NCBI RefSeq assembly: GCF_000316645.1
Contig: NC_019684.1
Span: 3,625,501 to 3,689,500 of the forward strand
Direction: 5' to 3'
Length of the DNA stretch: 64,000 nt
Source of the DNA: Nostoc sp. PCC 7524
GTDB lineage: Bacteria; Cyanobacteriota; Cyanobacteriia; Cyanobacteriales; Nostocaceae
Shown here: positions 8,783 to 20,200 of the stretch, piece after piece
Layout: each line of letters begins with the position of its first letter
Numbering within the stretch: position 1 is the stretch's first letter
Notes under the pieces: model-generated
Told to the model about the DNA's origin: nothing
Seen by the model: the letters and a program-made list of their open reading frames with translations, nothing else
Databases searched by the model: none
Made by a program: the position numbers and the translations under genes

Positions 8783-9197
8783 GGCGGTGATGGGGGTGAA
8801 GTTTTTAACGCAGAGGATGGGGAGGTAAGCGCATTGGCCGTTAGGCGTTCCCGCAGGGTAGGTACGCGGAGTATGAGGATGATTAGGGGAGTTGGGCGCG
8901 AGTTGTTGCTTACTCTTGAATGAGGTTCCGATACTCGTCAACGGAGCAAAAATACTCGTCAACGGAGTAAAAATACTCGTCAACGGAGTTCCGATACTCG
9001 TCAATGGAGTAAAAAGACTCATCAACGGAGTTCCAAGATAGATGAACGGAGTAAAAAGACTCGTTCATCTAGTTCCGATACTCGTCAACGGAGTAAAAAG
9101 ACTCGTTCATCCAGTTCCGATACTCGTCAACGGAGTAAAAAGACTCATCAACGAGGTGAAAAAACTCGCGCATGGTTTTCATCTCCCCTAGATTGGC
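8783..9197. other. cmpC-cmpD spacer filled with repeats
   Basis: A 415-bp spacer inside an operon, which is unusually long. From 8783 to 8924 it holds filler with a CGTTCCCGCAGGGTAGG-type palindromic segment. From 8925 to 9176 it is a 21-bp tandem array. No start or RBS for another gene was seen. Confidence 0.65.
8925..9176. repeat. 21-bp tandem repeat array, 12 units
   Basis: Twelve 21-bp units alternate between two types, GTTCCGATACTCGTCAACGG plus A and GTAAAAAGACTCGTCAACGG plus A, with point variants (GTTCATC in place of GTCAACG). The array starts at 8925 (GTTCCG) and decays at about 9176. It lies between the stop of cmpC and the start of cmpD. Confidence 0.85.
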
Positions 9198-11201
9198 TTA
9201 GGCTACTCTTCTAGTTGGGGAGTCAAGAATGACTTCGGCAACTGAAAAATCACGTTTAATGTCTAAGTTGTTGAGATAGGCAATGGGATCATCAGCATTA
9301 AAGGGAGTACCATCAAATAATTGAATGGGTTGGCGGGTATAGCTGACATCTAAACCTAATTCTCTGGCGGCGGTGCTGAATATCCTGACGCTGCACACCC
9401 TTTCGACAATTTCTACCCAGTTTCTAGGGAAGGGAGTGTCACCCCAACGGGCTAATTGAGTCATAATCCACATTTGTTCGGTGCGGCTGGGGCGATTAAT
9501 TGCTGACTCAGAGTAAAACTGATGGTGGGCATACTGGCGCAGGGGATGGTCTAAGCTACAAGCCTCAGAGTTGGGGTCTTCCAATTGGATATACTCAACG
9601 TCAGTGCTGACGTAATCTCTACCCGCTAAAATTAGCCTGATTTCTTCAGCATTTTCGGGTTTAGCGCAATACTGACAAGCTTCTAGTAAGGCTTTGGTGA
9701 GGGCAATATAGGTATTAGGATATTTCTCTGCCCAATCTTCCCGCACACCCAGCACTTTACCGGGGTGTCCTAACCACACTTCTAAGTCTGTGGCGATGGT
9801 AAAGCCTATACCTTCCTCAGCCGCGCGGTAGTTCCAAGGTTCACCGACACAGAAACCGTCAATGGTGGCGGCTTGTAAGTCAGCAACCATCTGGGCGGGA
9901 GGGATAGTTTTCATATCTACATCTAAGTCGGGGTCAATTCCCCCAGCTGCTAGCCAGTAACGCAGCAATAAGTTGTGCATGGATGCGGGATGCACTACGC
10001 CCATTATGTGGCGCTGTTCACGGGTACGCAACAGGTAATTTTTGAAGTCTGATAAGGTACGCACACCTTGGTCATAGAAGCGTTTCGCTAAGGTGATGGC
10101 GTTACCGTTGCGAGTCATGGTGAGGGAGGTGACAACGGGGAGGGGTTGATTGTTGTGTCCTCCCAATGTTAACCACATGGGCATCCCGGAAGGCATTTGT
10201 GCCGCATCGATATAACTGCCAACCATGCCATCCACGATACCGCGCCAGCTAGTTTCCCGCACTAGGTTAACTTCATCTAAACCGTGTTTAGTGAAGAAAC
10301 CTTTTTCTTTAGCCACGGCGAGAGGGGCGCAGGCGGTGAGGGGTAAGAAGCCAATATCTAGGTTAACTTTTTCTAACCCATGACGAGCCACAGCCGCAGT
10401 TTTTCTGGCGCGGATTTTCTTGACTCGTTTTTGTTGGTTGAGGAAGTAAATCATCTCACTCCGCAAGCTGTAGTAGCTGGGATGTTCTACTACTTCCATG
10501 CGTTTGCGGGGGCGGGGGATATCGACTTCGAGGATGTCACCAATTTTCGATTCTGGCCCATTGGTGAGCATGACAATTCTGTCAGATAACAGCACTGCTT
10601 CGTCTACGTCGTGAGTTACCATGACGGCGGTAACTTGATTTTCTTCGCAGATTTGCATTAACTGTTCTTGTAAGTTACCCCGTGTGAGGGCATCTAGTGC
10701 GCCGAAGGGTTCATCTAATAGTAATAGTTTAGGACGAATTGCTAAGGCGCGAGCGATCGCTACCCGTTGTTTTTGTCCACCAGATAACATCCCTGGTGGT
10801 TTATCTGCATGGGGACGCAACCCCACCATATCAATATGTTTGTCAACGATTGCCTTACGTTCTGTGGCAGACATCCCCCGCATGACTGAATCAACAGCCA
10901 GGGCAATATTTTCTCTCACTGTCCGCCAAGGCAATAAGGAATAATTTTGGAATACCACCATCCGGTCTGGCCCTGGCTTGGTAATTTTTTGTCCTTCCAG
11001 AGTCACAACACCTTCACTGGGTAAATCCAAACCAGCAATCATATTTAAGAGAGTGGATTTACCGCAACCAGAGTGACCAATCAAAGAAACAAATTCACCT
11101 TTTTTAATTTGCAGGTCAATTCCTTTGAGGGCAATATATTGGCCACCGCCAGTGAGATTAAATACTTTGTCAATTTGGTCAACAGCAACAAATACAGCCA
11201 T
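9198..11201 (-). CDS. cmpC: CmpC: ABC ATPase fused to a CmpA-like substrate-binding domain
   Basis: This 667-aa protein has two parts, as is known for NrtC and CmpC. Residues 1-260 are an ABC ATPase (Walker [10 protein letters not shown], signature LSGGQKQR, Walker [10 protein letters not shown]). After a basic linker ([12 protein letters not shown]) residues of about 285-660 resemble the binding protein: [42 protein letters not shown]. In NrtC this second domain has a regulatory role; the same is assumed for CmpC. Spacing to cmpB is 126 bp and holds heptamer repeats. The start ATG at 11201 is directly upstream of the conserved ATPase and needs no correction. Confidence 0.85.
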   Translation of the reverse strand: MAVFVAVDQIDKVFNLTGGGQYIALKGIDLQIKKGEFVSLIGHSGCGKSTLLNMIAGLDLPSEGVVTLEGQKITKPGPDRMVVFQNYSLLPWRTVRENIALAVDSVMRGMSATERKAIVDKHIDMVGLRPHADKPPGMLSGGQKQRVAIARALAIRPKLLLLDEPFGALDALTRGNLQEQLMQICEENQVTAVMVTHDVDEAVLLSDRIVMLTNGPESKIGDILEVDIPRPRKRMEVVEHPSYYSLRSEMIYFLNQQKRVKKIRARKTAAVARHGLEKVNLDIGFLPLTACAPLAVAKEKGFFTKHGLDEVNLVRETSWRGIVDGMVGSYIDAAQMPSGMPMWLTLGGHNNQPLPVVTSLTMTRNGNAITLAKRFYDQGVRTLSDFKNYLLRTREQRHIMGVVHPASMHNLLLRYWLAAGGIDPDLDVDMKTIPPAQMVADLQAATIDGFCVGEPWNYRAAEEGIGFTIATDLEVWLGHPGKVLGVREDWAEKYPNTYIALTKALLEACQYCAKPENAEEIRLILAGRDYVSTDVEYIQLEDPNSEACSLDHPLRQYAHHQFYSESAINRPSRTEQMWIMTQLARWGDTPFPRNWVEIVERVCSVRIFSTAARELGLDVSYTRQPIQLFDGTPFNADDPIAYLNNLDIKRDFSVAEVILDSPTRRVA

Positions 11202-11209
11202 AGTTTTCA

Positions 11210-11270
11210 GGTATTGGTGATTGGTGATTGGGGAATAGGTGATAGGTGACAGGTAACAGTGGAAAGAAGA
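11210..11270. repeat. Heptamer-type STRR in the cmpB-cmpC spacer
   Basis: A run of ATTGGTG/GATTGGG/GATAGGT-like heptamers (TTGGTGATTGGTGATTGGG) is seen. It is one of the short tandemly repeated repetitive families common in heterocystous cyanobacteria. Confidence 0.6.
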
Positions 11271-11327
11271 GATAAGGGGGTACAGATGATGAGAATATTG
11301 ATCAACCTGTACCCTGTAACCTCTAAC

Positions 11328-12167
11328 CTATTTCTGTTCTGCTGGTAAAATCAGGTTCTGTAACCAAGCCATGAATTTATCGAGAAGTAGACCGACAACG
11401 CCGATATAAACTAGGGCTAAAATTACTTCGCTGACGTTGTTGTTTTGATAGGCATCCCAGATAAAGAAACCAATCCCGACGATACCGGACATAACGATTT
11501 CTGCTGCAATAATCGCTAACCAAGCCAAACCGATGGCAATTCTTAAGCCTGTGAAAATGTAGGGTAAGGCGGCGGGAATCAGAATGTTAATAAAGTATTC
11601 TTTGCGGTTAAGTTGCAATACTTTGGCTACGTTATTGTAGTCTTGAGGAATTTGGGTAACACCAACCGCAGTATTAATTAAGATAGGCCAAATCGCAGTG
11701 ATGAAGATGACGAACAAAGCGGCTGGTTCGTTTTGACGTAAAGCCGCCAAGGAAATCGGCACCCATGCTAAAGGCGGTACAGTCCGCAGTAGTTGGAAGA
11801 TGGGGTCTAAAGCTTTGGACATGGTTTGGTTAATCCCAATCAAAATGCCCAAACCAATACCGACAATTGCCGCGAGGATATAGCTAATTGCTACCCGTTG
11901 CAGACTGGCTAAGATTTGCCAAAATAGTCCTTTATCTATACCACCTTTGTCGTAAAAGGGGTACAAAATTAACGTCCAAGTGTCTGTAATGACTTGGATT
12001 GGCCCTGGTAGTGTTGCGCCGGGAGTCCAAGCGAATAACTGCCAGATTACCAGAAAAATAGCGATCGCGATCGCGGGCGGTACAATATTCGGAAATTGCT
12101 TTTGCAGTTGAGATAATAAGCTGTTATCAAACTTTGGGTTAACAGCTCTTCTTTGTGCTATGGTCAT
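11328..12167 (-). CDS. cmpB: Bicarbonate ABC transporter permease CmpB
   Basis: Inner-membrane permease of the CmpABCD/NrtABCD family with about six hydrophobic segments (for example VPPAIAIAIFLVIWQLFAW and IFTGLRIAIGLAWLAIIAA) and an EAA-like cytoplasmic loop in KEYFINILIPAALPYIF, which contacts the ATPases. I start at ATG 12167 (MTIAQRRAVNPKF, 279 aa), with TGAGGAA about 10 nt upstream as ribosome-binding site. A longer frame to 12266 exists, but its extra 33 residues come from repeat filler in the cmpA-cmpB spacer. Confidence 0.85.
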   Translation of the reverse strand: MTIAQRRAVNPKFDNSLLSQLQKQFPNIVPPAIAIAIFLVIWQLFAWTPGATLPGPIQVITDTWTLILYPFYDKGGIDKGLFWQILASLQRVAISYILAAIVGIGLGILIGINQTMSKALDPIFQLLRTVPPLAWVPISLAALRQNEPAALFVIFITAIWPILINTAVGVTQIPQDYNNVAKVLQLNRKEYFINILIPAALPYIFTGLRIAIGLAWLAIIAAEIVMSGIVGIGFFIWDAYQNNNVSEVILALVYIGVVGLLLDKFMAWLQNLILPAEQK

Positions 12168-12189
12168 GATTTTTGTGTTCCTCAGATGA

Positions 12190-12285
12190 CGAATAAAAAG
12201 GGTGTAGGGGTGTAAGGGTATAAGGAAGGGTATAAGGAAGAAAAACTCTTGCGTCTTCCCTGTCACCTGTCACCTGTTCCCTACT
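12190..12285. repeat. Repeat filler in the cmpA-cmpB spacer
   Basis: Contains repeated GGGTATAAGGAA and CCTGTCA heptamers (CCTGTCACCTGTCACCTG). With the arrays in the other two cmp spacers, every intergenic gap of the operon carries tandem repeats. Confidence 0.6.
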
Positions 12286-12289
12286 ATTG

Positions 12290-13675
12290 CTAAACACTCA
12301 CTTTCTTGATAGACAAACTCTTGAGATATGCTTCTGGGTTTTCGGGGTCAAACTTAGCACCATCAAAAAATTCTTCTACACCACGAGTTGTGCTGGTGGG
12401 AATATCAGCAGCCGCAATTCCTGCTTCTTTCGCTGCTTCTTTCCAAATATCTTCGCGGTTAACTTTCTTGATTAATTCTTTGGCTTTAGCTGCACCGTTG
12501 GTAATGTAATCTTTGGGCAAGAAACCCCAGCGTACACTTTCGGTGATGAACCATAAATCATGGCTTTGATATGGATAAGAAACGCTACCTTTTTCATCTT
12601 TCCAGTAATAAGCCGCCATTGATTTGTCTTCAACTTTGCGACCATCACCCATGTCATAATTTCCTTGGAATGGAGCTAAAAGAATATCTGCTGAAGGTAA
12701 ATTAAAGTAACTTCTAGCAGCCAGGATTTCTGCGGCTTCTTTGCGGTTATCAAAGTTATCCAACCACTGTTGAGCTGCCATGATGCCTTTTAATAGTGCT
12801 TTGGTAGCTTTGGGATGTTGGTCAACCCAATCAGCTCGCATTGCTAGGTATTCTTCGGGGTGATTCTTCCAAATTTCCGCCGTTAATGCCGCCATAAAGC
12901 CGATTTTGTCTGTGACGATGCGGTATGGCCAGGGGTCGCCTGTGCTGAAGGCATCCATTGTGCCTGTTTTCATGTTGGCGACGGTTTGCGCTGCGGGGAC
13001 TGTAAGCAGTTTCACATCTGCATCTGGGTCAATACCACCAGCTGCTAACCAGTAGCGAATCCAGAAATCTTGGTTAACGGCTGGAAAGGTTTGGGCGGCT
13101 GTGAAGGGGGTGGCTGAGGCTTTGAGTTTGGAGAATACAGACTTGGCTCTTGCTAAGTCTAAACCGATACCGCTACCTTTGTGTTTGTTGGCGATCGCAA
13201 TCCCATTTCCATGTGTAATTAATTGACACAATACATACATGGGGATTTTTTGATTACCCTTAGTAATTAAACCTTCAGTAATCAAATGCGGCATCGGCAT
13301 TTGCCATTGACCACCATCAATCCCACCGCCAGCCGAACCAATTTCTACGTTATCTCTAGCTGCACCCCAAGAAGCTTGTTTAGCAAGCTCTACATTAGTC
13401 ATGCCATACTTCGCAAAAAAGCCTTTTTCTTTGGCAATAATTAAAGGCGCAGATTCTACAATCGGGATATAACCTAACTTGACGGTAGTAACTTCTGGGG
13501 CTTGTTCTGGATTAATATTCGCGGCTGGTTGAGCAGTTGGAACTGATTGATTGCCACCACCAGTATTAGCTTCAGGAGGATTTCCCAAACAACCTTTCAA
13601 AAACACAGCACCAGCCGATGCACCTGCTGTCACGATAAATTTACGGCGGGAAATTTGATTGAAAAAATCTGACAT
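12290..13675 (-). CDS. cmpA: Bicarbonate-binding lipoprotein CmpA (NrtA/CmpA family)
   Basis: A 461-aa periplasmic binding protein. Residues 10-11 (RRKF context) suggest Tat export and LKGC at 26-29 is a lipobox with Cys29 as the lipidated residue. The core shows [29 protein letters not shown] (Trp103) and [14 protein letters not shown]. At the ligand site the family differs: NrtA has a Lys where CmpA has Glu, and a His in its THDxW motif. Here the motif is HPEE (272-275) and the other position reads VNQDFW with no His, so I call CmpA. No nirA or narB adjoins, which also argues against nitrate. A ribosome-binding site AAGGAG lies just upstream of ATG 13675. Ligand identity remains inferred. 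Confidence 0.78.
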   Translation of the reverse strand: MSDFFNQISRRKFIVTAGASAGAVFLKGCLGNPPEANTGGGNQSVPTAQPAANINPEQAPEVTTVKLGYIPIVESAPLIIAKEKGFFAKYGMTNVELAKQASWGAARDNVEIGSAGGGIDGGQWQMPMPHLITEGLITKGNQKIPMYVLCQLITHGNGIAIANKHKGSGIGLDLARAKSVFSKLKASATPFTAAQTFPAVNQDFWIRYWLAAGGIDPDADVKLLTVPAAQTVANMKTGTMDAFSTGDPWPYRIVTDKIGFMAALTAEIWKNHPEEYLAMRADWVDQHPKATKALLKGIMAAQQWLDNFDNRKEAAEILAARSYFNLPSADILLAPFQGNYDMGDGRKVEDKSMAAYYWKDEKGSVSYPYQSHDLWFITESVRWGFLPKDYITNGAAKAKELIKKVNREDIWKEAAKEAGIAAADIPTSTTRGVEEFFDGAKFDPENPEAYLKSLSIKKVSV

Positions 13676-14315
13676 ATTAACTCCTTAAGATGGGATTTTA
13701 ATTGTTTATGCACAAAAACTTCTGCAAGTAAACTTGGATGTCTCTTGCGGTATTCATGAAGCTTTTTGTTATATTTAGTTAGTCGATGGCAACTACTTTT
13801 TTACAGCAACGCTAGTTATGACTAACTCTTGATAAATTGATGCTTTTTTTGGGCGGTGGCTATCGGATTTCTTTGGCTGTTGAAATCAGTTTACAGGTAT
13901 TTATGCCCAAGTGGTTTACTCTGGACAGGCAATTATTAAATAAATATTAGATTGGATATATAAGTAAAAATTTATCTTTGGCAATTACAGCGTCCGCGAC
14001 CTTTCAATGTATTGGTATTTGTGAATGATGATGATTGAAGTAATCCAAAAAATTAGCAATTTTAATTAGCTATATATATTGATGATATTAGTTGCTGAAA
14101 ATATCCCTAATATAAACAATGATAACTATCAACTAAAATCTATATAGCGGTTGCCAATGACATGAGGACACTCTAGCCTCTAACCTCTAACCCCTAGCCT
14201 TTATTTTCTAGGCAGTTATATTTATACTCACCCTCAAAAATGTCATTGTGTAGCTCACTCTCAAGCTGCTGTCAGATGTACTATTAAAAGAAGGCTCAAT
14301 TACCCTTTGCTCATA
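13676..14315. other. Promoter region between cmpA and selO
   Basis: A 640-bp AT-rich divergent spacer. It must carry the cmp promoter (minus strand) and that of selO (plus). No cmpR (LysR-type) gene is present here. An inverted repeat AGTTA-TGAC-TAACT at 13814-13827, about 140 bp upstream of cmpA, and a CAAGT-AA-ACTTG palindrome near 13724 are the only operator-like features I see; binding by CmpR or NtcA is not established. Confidence 0.4.
13814..13827. promoter_or_regulatory. Candidate operator: AGTTA-N4-TAACT inverted repeat
   Basis: A perfect 5-bp dyad around four bases lies upstream of the cmp operon. LysR-type regulators favour such short dyads, and CmpR is the known cmp activator in other cyanobacteria. 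The assignment is by position and symmetry only. Confidence 0.25.
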
Positions 14316-15773
14316 ATGACTTTGGCTGAAACTCCCAACACCGAAGATTCCCTCAACCCCTTTCTCACCCTTAACTACGAAGCAGCCTTGGCATCCTTGG
14401 GTGATGATTATTATGACGAAGTAAAAGCAGCAGAATTTCCGCAACACATTCTGCGCTGGCGCAATGACTCTTTACTACCAAAATTGGGGTTAAATCCCCA
14501 AGTAGTGAAAGACGAAGATTTTATCAATACCTTCGGCAAGTTTCAGGGAAGTCAACCGTGTCTAGCACTGCGTTATCACGGCTATCAATTTGGTGAGTAT
14601 AATCCACAATTAGGTGATGGTAGAGGGTTTTTGTACGGACAAATTCGTGGAACCGACGGCGAACTGTACGACTTCGGCACTAAAGGTTCTGGTAGAACAC
14701 CCTATTCTCGTGGTGGTGATGGGATGCTCACACTCAAAGGTGGGGTGCGGGAAGTTTTAGCAGCAGAAGCATTGCATCAGTTGGGGGTACGTACATCCCG
14801 GTGTTTGAGCATGATGGAAACTGGCTTATCCCTGTGGCGGGGGGATGAACCTTCTCCTACCCGTTCATCTGTGATGGTGCGGATGAGCAGTTCACATATT
14901 CGTTTTGGGACTTTTGAGCGGTTGTACTTTCTGCAACGCCCAGATTTAATTCAAAAGTTATTAGATCATGTAATTGAGCATTATTACCCCCATTTAGCGC
15001 ATGAACCAGATAAATATGCGTTGTTCTATGCAGAATTAGTGCAACGGGTAGCCAAACTGGTAGCACAGTGGATGGCCGCAGGTTTTTGTCATGCTGTCCT
15101 CAATACTGACAATATGTCAATTACAGGAGAAAGCTTTGACTACGGCCCTTACGCATTTATTCCTACTTATGATCCATATTTTACGGCTGCATACTTTGAC
15201 TATTACAAACGCTACTGTTATGCTCATCAACCAGGTATTTGTCAACTGAATCTGGAAATGCTCCAGCAACCATTAAAGGCAATTATCCCTCAAACTGCTC
15301 TAGAAGCAGGACTGGCACAATTTAGCGATTATTATTCTGCTGAATACCAGACTTTAATGCTGAAGAAGTTGGGGTTTGAGCAGTTATCGTTTCCCGAAGC
15401 TGATGAACTTTTAAGCTTAACAATTAAAGTTTTACAGGATAGCCAAGTCGGTTATCATCAGTTTTTCTATGAAATGGCTCGCACCTTTTCAGTTAAGTGG
15501 AGAGACGAACCAGGATGTATCCTCAATAGTTCAGACTGTGTGCCTGCATCTGGGGCATCGGCCATCTTCGATAACTGGTGCATACTATATCATAAAATCT
15601 TAAATAATTTCGATCCAGATGACATGGGGCGTATTGCCCAAACTCTGGCTCACTACAATCCTCAGACTGTGTTATTAAGACCTGTAATTGAATCAATTTG
15701 GGAGCCAATTGCTCAGGAAGATAATTGGCAACCTTTTTATGAGTTAATCAAGAAACTCCAATCTAGGGATTAG
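14316..15773 (+). CDS. selO: SelO/YdiU protein adenylyltransferase (pseudokinase fold)
   Basis: A 485-aa protein of the SelO (YdiU, UPF0061) family. It contains [36 protein letters not shown] and [13 protein letters not shown] near the N-terminal nucleotide site, and [19 protein letters not shown], which holds the metal-binding Asn and Asp (DYGP) of the active site. SelO transfers AMP from ATP to Ser/Thr/Tyr of target proteins and is linked to redox stress (known for E. coli and eukaryotic SelO). I use ATG at 14316; a TTG nine bases upstream is also in frame. The C-terminal selenocysteine/CxxC tail of other SelO proteins is absent: the chain ends KLQSRD. Confidence 0.88.
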   Translation: MTLAETPNTEDSLNPFLTLNYEAALASLGDDYYDEVKAAEFPQHILRWRNDSLLPKLGLNPQVVKDEDFINTFGKFQGSQPCLALRYHGYQFGEYNPQLGDGRGFLYGQIRGTDGELYDFGTKGSGRTPYSRGGDGMLTLKGGVREVLAAEALHQLGVRTSRCLSMMETGLSLWRGDEPSPTRSSVMVRMSSSHIRFGTFERLYFLQRPDLIQKLLDHVIEHYYPHLAHEPDKYALFYAELVQRVAKLVAQWMAAGFCHAVLNTDNMSITGESFDYGPYAFIPTYDPYFTAAYFDYYKRYCYAHQPGICQLNLEMLQQPLKAIIPQTALEAGLAQFSDYYSAEYQTLMLKKLGFEQLSFPEADELLSLTIKVLQDSQVGYHQFFYEMARTFSVKWRDEPGCILNSSDCVPASGASAIFDNWCILYHKILNNFDPDDMGRIAQTLAHYNPQTVLLRPVIESIWEPIAQEDNWQPFYELIKKLQSRD

Positions 15774-15984
15774 TCATCAAATGTTGACTATGAACCTTGC
15801 CATCATTAGTCAGTTCCAGTAATATTATCTAAGCATCTAGATGGTTGATTAAAAAAATACTATTTTAGATGTTGATGTTACACATAACCCGATGTATTGA
15901 ATCTGTCTTTGATAATCGTGGTTAAATATTGCTGCAATCGTTATCCCGTTTTTGACAGCAAAAACCTGTTTTATTAAGCTCCTT

Positions 15985-16330
15985 CTCTACCTTCGCGGAG
16001 CGTGTCGTAGACAGAGGCTGCGCCAACGGAGCGGGAACAGGGAACAGAAGAGAAAAAGAGCAGCAGTATAGCTGCGCTTAACGCGTAGCGTCTCCTTTAG
16101 GAGAAGTCAGGTTTTAAACCGAGTGGAATTGTGGGCGTACCACTCCGGGGAAGCAAGGTACGCGTAAGCTTCCCGCAAGAAACGAAGAGAAAGTCATAGA
16201 AAGAATCGTGGTATCGCAAGGTAGGTTGAAACCTTAACGCCAGTTCTTACCCTGCGGGTAGGCTTACGCCATCGTAAGAGAAGCAAGCTACAAGTCGGGA
16301 AACCCCCCCACGAGACTGGCTCCCCTTGTG
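15985..16330. repeat. Composite repeat region, possible insertion-sequence remnant
   Basis: Dispersed palindromes of the CGTAGAC/GTAGGCTTACGCC type surround a short open segment around 16105-16200 (SGFKPSGIVG, then a Lys/Arg-rich tail). The block ends in CTACAAGTCGGGAAACCCC and TGGCTCCCC. The structured, GC-rich tail is reminiscent of the 3' ends of IS200/IS605-type tnpB elements, but I cannot identify tnpB coding sequence. The identity is tentative. Confidence 0.3.
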
Positions 16331-16501
16331 GGTGGCTTGTTTCCCTGTTGCCTGTTGCCCATTCTCTAGATTGATATGGTGCTTCCCAATTACATCAGGT
16401 GTACCTTAGCCTCTGAGCTTAACGGGATGTAAAGCTGTAAATAATATCTCGTTAACTAATCAACACAAACAATAAATTGTGTGGTCTTGATGTCTAGTTG
16501 A

Positions 16502-16530
16502 ATATGACAACTTTATTTTAGTTGTCATAT
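16502..16530. repeat. Perfect 11-bp hairpin
   Basis: ATATGACAACT (16502-16512) pairs perfectly with AGTTGTCATAT (16520-16530) across a 7-nt AT-rich loop. It stands alone in AT-rich spacer about 770 bp upstream of the kinase. There is no T-run, so it is not an obvious terminator; it could be an operator or a relic of an element. Confidence 0.6.
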
Positions 16531-17297
16531 GGAACTAACTTTTAGTGCGTAGTAAGAGTGATGAGAGTGTATTTACTACGGCAGTATGAAAATAACTATG
16601 ATTAAAATTACTTTGATTAGCCATTTGAATTACCTATACTTGTAGTTCAGTTGTGAAAACACATACATACAGCAGATTGTAGGTAAATGAGCTACAAGTT
16701 TTAAGGACAAAGCCACATACCAAAAGAGTTGCAATCATGTCTCCTGTTCTCTGCTGTATATTTGCAGTCCGATAGCAGAAATGCACACAAAAGATTATTG
16801 ATATTTATTTTTTTATTTCTGCCATTATTTTCGATATTTTTACTATCCAGATAATAATTTTGGTGTACACGATTACAATTGCAATTAACTAAATTTCAAC
16901 TCAACATTTTATTCTCTAGCCAATTAATAACCATACGAATCTACTGTCATATGAGATGCTTCAACTGGCTGTTAATTATCAAGTTAATAAGCGTATGGCT
17001 AATACATTTAGCATACTCAAAACTTAGAAATTTTATAGTTTTTTAAGATAGTCAATTTAAAGTTAAATAAAGTTTTATTGTGATTTATTCAAAGACAAAA
17101 AACTATTTTCCTAAAAAAAAGACTTTCAAAAATTAAAAAATAAATATAAAATTAATGGACTTAGTAGAACAAGTTATATATGGGTTGTTTAAAAAAGACA
17201 ACTTGCGTAATTGTCCCCTTGCTATCTTTCTTTTTAATTACTTAAAAAGAAAAAAAAATGATGTTAAAAAACGCTCAAGGTGTTGGAGGGTGAATCA

Positions 17298-20200
17298 GTG
17301 TACAAGCGGCACAAATATCACCTATGTAAACCAGTGAATTTCCTGAGAATACAGAGGTTGCTGCCGCTTCTGGTGGGTGTGATCGTCTTCCTGATAGTAG
17401 TTATACTTTGGCAGAGGCTATTAGTTGCAGAGCAGCTTAACATTCAAAAACTGATTCAACAACAAGCGATCGCCACCAAAACAGAATTCATTACCCAAAT
17501 CAAGACTCGCATTCTGGCATTAGAGCGGATGGGTGAACATTGGCAGTGGCATGGTGAGATTCCCCAATCAGAGTGGGAATTAGAAGCCGCAGCCTATATT
17601 CAAGATTATGGAGGCTATCAGGCTATTGAAAGGGTTGATTCATCATGGCGGGTGCGTTGGATTGTGCCATTAGCCAGTAACGAAGCAGCCCGAAATTTTG
17701 ATCTCAGCCAAGAATGGCGACGATCCAAGGCGTTAGAAACTGCACGCAAAAGTCATCAAACTACTCTGACGAATACCATCAACCTTGTCCAAGGTGGGCG
17801 GGGATTTTTAGCTTGTGTACCTTTATTTAAGAAGTATGAATTCAATGGATATATCCTAGGAGTTTTTCAAATTCAGCACCTATTAGAAAATGTTTTACAC
17901 ATACCACCGGGTTATAAAATCAGGGTATTTGATGGTCAAGAGTTAATTTATAGCTCAGATGTACAACCGCAAGTGAATTCATTCTGGAAGCAGAATGTAG
18001 ATATTAACTTGTATACAGTCAACTGGCATTTAGAAATTTATCCTACGCCTGAGCTACTCAGAGATTTGCACTCACCTCTGCCTACATTTGTTTTGGTGGC
18101 AGGTATATTAGCAACTGTAGCACTGACATTATTAACTTATTTTGTCCAAGCCACCAAAATTAGCAATTATCAAATAGCAGCCATCAATCAAGAACTAGCA
18201 CAAAGAATTGCCGAACAAAGACAAATAGAAATTGCCTTACGTGCCAGTGAAACGCGGTGGCGACAATTAATAGAAACAGTCAAAGTTATCCCTTGGGAAT
18301 TAGACTGGCAAACTTTGCGTTTTACCTATGTTGGGCCACAAGCCGAAACTGTATTAGAATACCCCATTGAAAAATGGTACGAAGAAAATTTTTGGATTAA
18401 TCATTTACATCCCCAAGATCAAGACAAGACTTTAAGTTTTTGCCAAGATGCAGTCAGCAGAGGCGAAAACCACGAAATGGAATACCGGATGTTAGCAGCT
18501 GATGGTAGGGTTGTGTGGCTGCGAGACATTGTGAGTGTAGTGCAAACAGACAAAACCCCGGTAATGCTCAGGGGTTTCATGTTTGATATTACCGACTTGA
18601 AACTCGTGGAAGAAACCTTAAGACTGCGAGAGAGAGCCTTGGCTGCTACCAATAATGGTATTGTCATTGCCGATGCCAGACTAGCCAATAATCCTGTAAT
18701 TTATGTAAATTCTGCCTTTGAGCAAATCACAGGCTACAGTGCAACAGATGTGATTGGACAGAATTGTCGCTTTTTGCAAAGTACAGATACCGATCAACCA
18801 GCACTGCAAAAACTGCGACTAGCCCTAAAATCTGGGAAGGATTGCCAATTAATTCTGCGAAACTACCGCAAAGATGGCAGTTTATTTTGGAACGAATTAA
18901 GTATTTCTCCAATTTACGACGAAACAGGTACATTAACCCACTTTCTGGGGATTCAAAGTGATGTGAGCGATCGCCAAACCGCAGAAATGGCACTGCGTCG
19001 GCAAGCCCTTACCTTTGCCAATATCTATGATGCCGTGATTATCACAGATTTAAAGGGTCAAATTCTGGACTGGAATCCGGCTGCTGTCAGGATTTTTGGC
19101 TACACTAAAGCCGAAATTTGTGGTCAATCTGTGAGTATACTGCATCAACCTGAAGAAGATGCCATCTTGAACGCCTCCATCATAGAAGACATCATCCAGC
19201 AGGGACGTTGGTCTGGCGAGATTAACTTTATTCGCAAAGATGGTAGCACCGGAGTTTGTGAGACTACCATAGTAGCCCTACAAGATGAACAAGGGCAAAA
19301 TGTCGCAACTATTAGTGTCAATCGAGATATTACCGAACGCAAACAAGCAGAAAAATTACTGCGTCAGAGTGAAGAACGCTTCCAAGCATTCATGAACCAT
19401 ACACCCACACCTGCTTGGATTACAGATACTGATGGCACCATTGTCTTCTTGAGTGAAACTTATCGCAGTGCTTTTAAATTACCCTTATCAAAACTGATTG
19501 GTAAAAAGATTGTTGACTTTTATGAACCAAAATTTGCTCAACACTTTCTAGATACTATCCAAACGGTAGCCCGTACCCAGCAAGTGATTGAAACCGTGGA
19601 GTCTGCTCCATGCGGCAACGGTACTGCTAGAGAGTTTTTAGTCTATCAATTTCCCATTGCCAATCAGCCTGGGCAGTGTCTAGTAGGAGGAATTGCTATT
19701 GATATTACCGCTCGCCAACGAGCTGAAGAAGCACTGCAACGACAATTAAATCGGACATTATTACTGGAAAAAATCACCCAGAAAATTCGCCAAAGTCTTG
19801 ATACTAAAGAGATATTTGAGACTGCTGCCACTCAAATTGGGCAAGCTTTTGCAGTTGATCGGTGTCTAATTCATGCTTTCATCAGCGATCCAGTTCCCAG
19901 TATTCCCCTAGTAGCAGAATATAACATTGCACCGAATCCTTGCTCCCAGCAGACATCAGAAGTGCCGATGGTGGGGAACCCTCACGTCATCGAGATGATG
20001 ACTCACGATCGCGCGATCGCTTCCCCCAATGTCTACCAAGATCCCTTACTCCAGTCTGCCTGCCAGATTTGTAGTCAAATGGGGCTGAAATCCATGCTTG
20101 CAGTCCGCACCTCCTATCAAGGAGAACCCAATGGCGCGATTGGTTTACACCAATGTAGCTATTTCCGGGAGTGGACAACCGAAGAAATAGAACTTTTAGA

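Larger units (their letters stand above)
15774..17297. other. 1.5-kb spacer upstream of the large phosphorelay kinase
   Basis: No convincing gene. 15985-16330 is GC-richer and repeat-like (CGCGGAGCGTGTCGTAGAC, GCGTAGCGTCTC, CCCTGCGGGTAGGCTTACGCC) and may hold the end of a decayed insertion sequence. 16502-16530 is a strong hairpin. 16590-17250 is very AT-rich with nothing recognisable and is probably a long leader or promoter region of the kinase. Confidence 0.5.

Noticed and set aside
8783..9025. N-terminal extension of CmpD rich in LTSIFTP repeats
   Set aside because: It is the translation of the 21-bp array and filler; the family start and length fit Met at 8782.
4242..9176. 21-bp arrays considered as CRISPR
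   Set aside because: Units are contiguous, without unique spacers, and no cas genes are near.
7934..13675. Operon considered as nrtABCD
   Set aside because: Ligand-site residues of the binding protein fit CmpA and no nirA or narB gene adjoins; the alternative is kept as uncertainty.
17155..17337. 60-codon frame upstream of the large kinase
   Set aside because: AT-rich, Lys-rich composition, overlaps the kinase start and has no recognisable family.
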